Both the position numbers and the translations under genes were made by a program. From contig PAGD01000014.1 in NCBI GenBank assembly GCA_002704345.1, positions 1-14,091 on the forward strand: a DNA stretch of 14,091 bases. Direction: 5' to 3'. This DNA comes from Rhodobiaceae bacterium (GTDB lineage Bacteria; Pseudomonadota; Alphaproteobacteria; MED-G09). This document shows positions 10,006 to 14,091 of this stretch, piece by piece. The notes beneath the pieces were generated by a model. It was not told where the DNA came from and searched no databases. It was given only the letters and a program-made list of their open reading frames with translations. Each line of letters opens with the position of its first letter. Position 1 is the stretch's first letter.

Positions 10006-11232
10006 TTAAATTACTTCCTTTATCGGTATTTCTTTGTTTTGTAGCTTTTCTAAATCAATTTCTGTCTTATTAAAAATAAATCTTCGTGACATCATATGAT
10101 CAGGTGCAGAATTAACACAATCAGATGAAATCATATTACCATCCTTAAAATAAAAGACAGAAAATGAATTGTTCTCAGGCTTTCCTCTGACTATATATTC
10201 ATCATAATCAGTATTTAATCCCGCAATTTGAAATTTTAAATCATATTGATCTGACCAAAACCAGGGTATTTGATTATAGGGGATAAACTCACCCATTATA
10301 GAAGATGCAACTGTTTTTCCTTGTTCAATTGCGTTATGAACTGATTCTAATCTAATATCCCTCTTGTAAAATGCGCTAGGATGAAGTGTACAATCGCCTG
10401 CAGAAAATATATTACTATCAGATGTAATACAGAATTCATTTACCACAATACCATTATTTGTTTCAATTCCTGCCCTTTCAGCAAGGTCTTGGCAAGGTAA
10501 TACACCAATTCCTACTACAACAATATCTGCCTCAATTATTCCCGAAGAAGTTTCTACAGAAGAAACGCTCAAGTCTCCGTTTATTCCAATAACAGAAGTA
10601 CTAGTCCTTATCTCTACGCCATTAGATTCATGATAAGAATGATAAAAAGATGAAATTATAGGGCTAGTGACTCTTTCAAGAATTCTATTTGCCATCTCTA
10701 CAACCGTCACGTTCAAGCCTAACTTCTTTGATACAGCTGCAACTTCTAGGCCTATATAACCACCACCAATTATCACCATACTCTTAGCACCAATTAGTGA
10801 TTTTTTAATTCCTTCAACATCCTTAATTGATCTCAGATAATGAACACCTTTTAAATTAGGATTATCAAGAGGGATAAGTCTAGGGGAAGTTCCTGTAGAA
10901 ATAACTAAATTATCATAGTTGATAGTAGATTCTTCACCATTATTTTTTGAAAAAGTTAACTTTGAATTACTCCTATCAATTTCTTCAACATAGGAATTTA
11001 GCATCACATTTATATTCTGATCTTCATAAAATTTTTCAGGCTTAAGGTAAAGTCTTTCAGAGTCTAACTCCCCAGACAGATATTTCTTCGATAATGGAGG
11101 TCTTTGATATGGAAGATACTCTTCAGAAGATAAAATACTAATATCCCCAGCAAAGTTTTTTTGCCTTAGTGATGTTGCTACTTGAGAAGCAGCCTGACCA
11201 CCACCAATAATTACTATATTTTTTTCGCTCAT
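10006..11232 (-). CDS. FAD/NAD(P)-dependent ferredoxin (rubredoxin) reductase family protein
   Basis: This 408-residue two-dinucleotide-fold flavoprotein resembles the reductase partners of ring-hydroxylating dioxygenases and P450 systems (BphA4, putidaredoxin reductase, rubredoxin reductase). The FAD site is GGGQAA at 10-15, followed by YLPYQRPPLSK, the family's characteristic flavin-proximal segment. The second Rossmann motif GGGYIGLE at 156-163 is followed by VVE with Glu179, which favours NADH over NADPH. FSAGDC at 276-281 contacts FAD, and VHNAIEQGK plus PWFWSDQYDLKFQIAG at 323-338 mark the junction to the C-terminal reductase domain. It would pass electrons from NADH to a small [2Fe-2S] ferredoxin or rubredoxin, but no such gene or oxygenase is nearby, so the partner is unknown. 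It converges on ahcY and is divergent from tsaE, so it is probably transcribed alone. Confidence 0.9.
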   Translation of the reverse strand: MSEKNIVIIGGGQAASQVATSLRQKNFAGDISILSSEEYLPYQRPPLSKKYLSGELDSERLYLKPEKFYEDQNINVMLNSYVEEIDRSNSKLTFSKNNGEESTINYDNLVISTGTSPRLIPLDNPNLKGVHYLRSIKDVEGIKKSLIGAKSMVIIGGGYIGLEVAAVSKKLGLNVTVVEMANRILERVTSPIISSFYHSYHESNGVEIRTSTSVIGINGDLSVSSVETSSGIIEADIVVVGIGVLPCQDLAERAGIETNNGIVVNEFCITSDSNIFSAGDCTLHPSAFYKRDIRLESVHNAIEQGKTVASSIMGEFIPYNQIPWFWSDQYDLKFQIAGLNTDYDEYIVRGKPENNSFSVFYFKDGNMISSDCVNSAPDHMMSRRFIFNKTEIDLEKLQNKEIPIKEVI

Positions 11233-11306
11233 ACTAAAATCTTTAAAAAGGATTATATTTGAAGTATTCTTTTAATATATATTATCTATAAATGTTACTA
11301 TAAAAA

Positions 11307-11774
11307 ATGTCAGAAATTATTTTAAATCTACCATCAGAAAAAGCAACAAGTGAGTTTGGTAAAAAAATATCAGAAAATCTTAAAATAGGGGATATCATAT
11401 ATCTATCGGGTGAAATGGGCTCTGGAAAAACAACTCTTGCTCGCTCAATTATTAAGAATCTTTTACCAGATGATTTAAAAAATACTACAGTACCCTCCCC
11501 AACATTTACTCTTATTCAAACCTATAATGGTAAAAATTTTGATATAGGTCATGCTGACTTATATAGAATAGATAATTCTAACGAGCTAGATGCTCTAGGT
11601 ATAGAAGATATACTTTATAATGGAGTAGTATTAATAGAGTGGGCAGAAAAAATAAAAAATAAATTAAATTATAATATAATGGAAATAAAAATAAGCTTCT
11701 CAGAAGAGGAAAGAATAGCTCAAATAAAAAATATCCAAGGATGGGATAGTAGGATTAATGAGTTATCAGAGTAG
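11307..11774 (+). CDS. tsaE: tRNA t6A biosynthesis ATPase TsaE
   Basis: This 155-residue P-loop ATPase acts with TsaB, TsaC and TsaD to make N6-threonylcarbamoyladenosine at position 37 of ANN-decoding tRNAs. Seen: Walker A GEMGSGKT at 35-42, the family signature SPTFTLI at 64-70, HADLYR at 82-87, and the IEWAEK motif at 110-115. Length and motif order match the family. The ATG at 11307 has no clear Shine-Dalgarno. A TATAAA at 11287-11292 could be a -10 element, which would give a nearly leaderless message, but no good -35 is spaced to it. The exonuclease gene begins 8 bases after the stop, so the two are very probably co-transcribed. The 74-base gap to the divergent reductase is AT-rich and holds no other feature I can support. 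Confidence 0.97.
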   Translation: MSEIILNLPSEKATSEFGKKISENLKIGDIIYLSGEMGSGKTTLARSIIKNLLPDDLKNTTVPSPTFTLIQTYNGKNFDIGHADLYRIDNSNELDALGIEDILYNGVVLIEWAEKIKNKLNYNIMEIKISFSEEERIAQIKNIQGWDSRINELSE

Positions 11775-11782
11775 GCCATAAA

Positions 11783-13120
11783 ATGATTGAAACAGATGGA
11801 ATATTTGATTGGGAAACTAATGGAATTAATAATGGATTCCGTTATCCACACCAAATAGCAATAATTGATAATGATAACGAGGCTAGATTAGAAATAAAAA
11901 ACTTTAGAATCCCTCATTATGAGCTACCGAGTCCATATGCATTAGCAGCAACAAATATGAATTGGAAAAAATTAAAGGAAGGCCCATCACTTTATGAAAA
12001 GCTTCCAGAGATTTTAGAAATATTATTAGATTATGATATTTTATGGGCATATAATTCCTCATATGATACAGGAGTCTTAACTGAAGCATTGTATGCTTGC
12101 GGTCATTTTCCATATTTGTATAAAGATAAAGTAGTCTGTGATGCATTACCTTATATTTCATTAGCGTCAAAACTTTTTCCAAAGATTTTATCGATACCAA
12201 AAAAAGAAGATGGTAAATTAAGTCATAAATTATCAGATGTTTTTAATAAAAATTTTCAAAAAGACGATACTATAATATGGCACCAAGCTGATGGAGATGT
12301 GAGAGCAACATCAAGATTACTTAACAAAATAAAAAAGGAAATACCAAAATTTTGGGAATACAGAAGTCGAATGTTTAGTAAGTTCGCAAGGCAAGATTTA
12401 TTTAATAATATGTCGGTTTGGGGGCGCTATTATTATCCCACTCAACAAATAAGCCCTATGCTGCCTATTTATGAAAGAGACCGAGATAATTATTTTTCTA
12501 TAGATTTAAGTAAATATGAGAGCTCAGGTGGGCTTTCTGAGAAAGATAAAGAGAAAATTATAAATCATAGTAATGATAATAATAAAAAACTACCTGATTG
12601 GTTGCATGCAACATACTTAAAAACCCCTGGTATAATTTTTAATCCCGACTGGTTCGACTTAACATTAGACTACAGTTTACCTAACGATATAGAAATTCAA
12701 GAGATTATGGATCTTATCAATAAGTATTTACCGGGACCTAAAATTTGGCCGAAAAAAGAAATTAATTACCTAGAAGAAGATTTCTTTGGTTTTCCCTCTA
12801 ATAATGACAGGCTTGCGTGGGATTCTTTTCATAAATGTGATAGTTGGGATGAAAAAATACAAATAAAATTTAAAGATCAAAAATCAAAGCGTGTTGCACA
12901 AAGGATAATTTTTGATAACGCACCTGAAACTTTAGATGACCAGCCATATAAGGTAATTATTGAATTCATAAAAGCTAGGTGGAAAAATAATAATAGTAAG
13001 GTTCCGTGGGTTACTATTTCAAAAGCCATAGAAGGAATTAATTCATTAGAGAAAGAAGGTAATCTTGATATTTTTGACGGCTATAAAGATTATTTATTAA
13101 GTTTAAATCAAGAATTATAA
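11783..13120 (+). CDS. sbcB: Exodeoxyribonuclease I (SbcB)-like DEDDh nuclease
   Basis: The 445-residue product has an N-terminal DEDDh 3'-5' exonuclease domain: FDWETNG with Asp9 and Glu11, AYNSSYDTGVL with Asp95, and WHQADGDVRAT with His167 and Asp172. All five catalytic residues are present. The C-terminal half follows Escherichia coli ExoI in order: a strand like SIDLSKY, DWLHATYLKTPGI (E. coli LVHINKCPVL), EDFFGFPSNNDR, and RVAQRIIFDNAPETLDD (E. coli RIEKLLFNYRARNFPGTLD), so the SH3-like and helical ExoI domains appear retained. ExoI degrades single-stranded DNA 3' to 5' in mismatch repair and recombination and binds the SSB tail. It is about 30 residues shorter than E. coli ExoI and quite diverged. 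It follows tsaE by 8 bases and precedes trxA, where relatives often carry addB-addA. A distinct ExoI-like paralogue family is possible. Confidence 0.8.
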   Translation: MIETDGIFDWETNGINNGFRYPHQIAIIDNDNEARLEIKNFRIPHYELPSPYALAATNMNWKKLKEGPSLYEKLPEILEILLDYDILWAYNSSYDTGVLTEALYACGHFPYLYKDKVVCDALPYISLASKLFPKILSIPKKEDGKLSHKLSDVFNKNFQKDDTIIWHQADGDVRATSRLLNKIKKEIPKFWEYRSRMFSKFARQDLFNNMSVWGRYYYPTQQISPMLPIYERDRDNYFSIDLSKYESSGGLSEKDKEKIINHSNDNNKKLPDWLHATYLKTPGIIFNPDWFDLTLDYSLPNDIEIQEIMDLINKYLPGPKIWPKKEINYLEEDFFGFPSNNDRLAWDSFHKCDSWDEKIQIKFKDQKSKRVAQRIIFDNAPETLDDQPYKVIIEFIKARWKNNNSKVPWVTISKAIEGINSLEKEGNLDIFDGYKDYLLSLNQEL

Positions 13121-13142
13121 TATTGAAATAATACTTGCATGA

Positions 13143-13171
13143 TTGACTTGTCTTTCTTAGCTTAATAGAAA
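13143..13171 (+). promoter_or_regulatory. Candidate sigma-70 promoter for trxA
   Basis: TTGACT at 13143-13148 is a 5/6 match to the -35 consensus. With a 17-base spacer, TAGAAA at 13166-13171 matches the -10 box at 4/6. Transcription would start near 13178, just ahead of the GGAG ribosome-binding site, leaving a leader of about a dozen bases. It lies in the 69-base gap after the exonuclease gene, which has no visible terminator, so read-through from upstream is also possible. Confidence 0.4.
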
Positions 13172-13180
13172 CTGATTCTT

Positions 13181-13184
13181 GGAG
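13181..13184 (+). promoter_or_regulatory. Shine-Dalgarno GGAG before trxA
   Basis: GGAG followed by ATAAT and the ATG at 13190 gives a five-base spacing, a clear ribosome-binding site that fixes the start of the thioredoxin gene. Confidence 0.7.
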
Positions 13185-13189
13185 ATAAT

Positions 13190-13510
13190 ATGAGCCTAAT
13201 TAATGTAACCGATGAAGAATTTCAAAATACTATTTTAGAGAATAAAGGTCTTTGTTTAGTTGATTTTTGGGCAGAATGGTGCGGACCATGCAAACAGGTT
13301 GGGCCAATACTTGAAGAACTAGCAGCTGATGATAAAATCAATATAACTATTGCTAAGGTAAATATTGATGAGAATCCTAGAACTCCAACAAATTACGGTG
13401 TGCGAAGCATTCCAACCCTTATGTTATTTTCTGATGGTGAGCTAAAGGACACTAAAGTTGGTGCTTTGCCAAGGCAAGAGCTTAAGGAATGGATAGAAGA
13501 AAATAGCTAG
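13190..13510 (+). CDS. trxA: Thioredoxin
   Basis: This is a 106-residue cytoplasmic thioredoxin, the general dithiol reductant for ribonucleotide reductase, methionine sulfoxide reductases and other targets, recycled by thioredoxin reductase. The active site WCGPCK is at 30-35 with Cys31 and Cys34, preceded by VDFWAEW. The buried Asp25 of VDFW and the cis-proline Pro75 in RSIPTLMLF are present. Length is normal and there is no signal peptide. One additional cysteine, Cys22, lies just before the active-site strand. Placement next to folC is the usual alphaproteobacterial neighbourhood. The stop TAG lies in the palindrome CTAG shared with the folC stop. Confidence 0.98.
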   Translation: MSLINVTDEEFQNTILENKGLCLVDFWAEWCGPCKQVGPILEELAADDKINITIAKVNIDENPRTPTNYGVRSIPTLMLFSDGELKDTKVGALPRQELKEWIEENS

Positions 13511-14091
13511 TCCATTAAAAGTGCTTCTGCTGCCAAGTATAAAGATCCACATATTAATATTCTTAAATTATCTCTTAGCGCAATACTTTCTAGAGCTTCG
13601 CTAATAGATTGCTTCTCTAAAATATTAAAACCCATTCCCTTGGACGCATTCGTTACTTGATCAAAATTAATTGACTCCCTATTTTTAATTGGAACAACTA
13701 GTATTTCTCTTACAATTCCTTTAAAATTATCAAGAAATTTATCTATTTTTTTATCTTTAGACATGCCCAGAATTAGAACAGTTTCCTTTTTATTTTTTTC
13801 ATTCATCCTAATAATTTCTTCTGCAATAACATTTGACCCTGCTGGATTATGACATCCATCTACCCAAATATCGCAACTATCGTTATTTATGATTTTTAGC
13901 CCTCTAGATAATTCCATTAGTCTTCCAGGCCAGAAGGTTTTTGCTATACCATCTTTTATTTGATTATCATTTAATTCAATTTTTTCTTTTTTCTGAAGAA
14001 TTTTTAAGCTAGCAATACACATCCCGGCATTAATTATTTGGTGGTCACCCTTTAAGCCAATTGACTGAAATTCAATTTTATTATCGCCATC
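13507..14091 (-). CDS. folC: Folylpolyglutamate/dihydrofolate synthase, C-terminal part
   Basis: The frame is open from the window edge, so the gene continues beyond 14091; the ATG at 14022 is internal. The 194 visible codons cover the end of the central Mur-ligase-like domain and the whole C-terminal domain of FolC, which adds glutamate to dihydropteroate and to folates. Seen from the N-terminal side: LKGDHQIINAG, matching the family's 'l.G.Hq..Na..A' motif, then FWPGRLMEL, WVDGCHNPAGS (the conserved DG-HNP motif), and a LILGMSKDKKID stretch resembling the 'vfG...DKD' motif. The P-loop lies outside the window. The stop TAG overlaps the trxA stop by four bases in a tail-to-tail arrangement, with no room for a terminator between them. 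Confidence 0.93.
   Translation of the reverse strand, partial: DGDNKIEFQSIGLKGDHQIINAGMCIASLKILQKKEKIELNDNQIKDGIAKTFWPGRLMELSRGLKIINNDSCDIWVDGCHNPAGSNVIAEEIIRMNEKNKKETVLILGMSKDKKIDKFLDNFKGIVREILVVPIKNRESINFDQVTNASKGMGFNILEKQSISEALESIALRDNLRILICGSLYLAAEALLMD

Noticed and set aside
11904..12200. 98-codon open frame antisense to the exonuclease gene
   Set aside because: It overlaps the DEDDh domain, whose motifs are clear on the plus strand; the antisense product is low-complexity and hydrophobic without a start context.

Overview
This window is a compact stretch of core chromosome, about one third G+C by eye, with very short intergenic gaps. It most likely comes from a low-GC, probably marine, alphaproteobacterium with a streamlined genome. 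The alphaproteobacterial assignment rests on gene order. pckA is divergent from a ChvI/ChvG two-component pair, which is followed by a mannose-family PTS EIIA and then ahcY. Next comes tsaE, and then trxA with a converging folC. This is the familiar alphaproteobacterial series, but with several usual members missing. The 'marine streamlined' part is inference from base composition and packing. The TonB-dependent receptor fragment argues mildly against SAR11 proper.

Layout: (1) 1-348 is the C-terminus of a TonB-dependent outer-membrane receptor, closed by a Rho-independent terminator. (2) 402-1349 (minus) is an ABC-2-type exporter ATPase with no permease beside it. (3) 1431-4229 is a full-length DNA polymerase I with all three activities apparently intact. 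(4) 4238-5845 (minus) is ATP-dependent PEP carboxykinase, starting at GTG. (5) 5962-8590 is a tightly coupled operon of response regulator, sensor kinase and PTS EIIA. (6) 8710-10002 is S-adenosylhomocysteine hydrolase. (7) 10006-11232 (minus) is a ferredoxin/rubredoxin-reductase-type FAD enzyme. (8) 11307-13120 is tsaE followed by an exonuclease I (SbcB)-type DEDDh nuclease. (9) 13190-13510 is thioredoxin, its stop interlocked with that of folC (13507 to the window edge, minus).

Functionally, the centre couples envelope or acid sensing (ChvG/ChvI) with gluconeogenesis (pckA) and a regulatory phosphotransfer protein (EIIA). ahcY supports methyl-cycle turnover, tsaE serves tRNA t6A synthesis, and polA plus the ExoI-like nuclease serve DNA repair. 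No gap exceeds 300 bases. I saw no tRNA, rRNA, insertion sequence, CRISPR array or phage gene.

I do not see a clear new multi-gene system. The most informative observations are what the conserved neighbourhoods lack or have replaced. An ExoI-type nuclease sits where many alphaproteobacteria carry addAB (and amgK/murU). An EIIA protein is retained without HprK, RapZ or HPr beside it. AhcY is a short form lacking the insertion familiar from its relatives. The pckA/chvI divergent promoter region contains inverted repeats.
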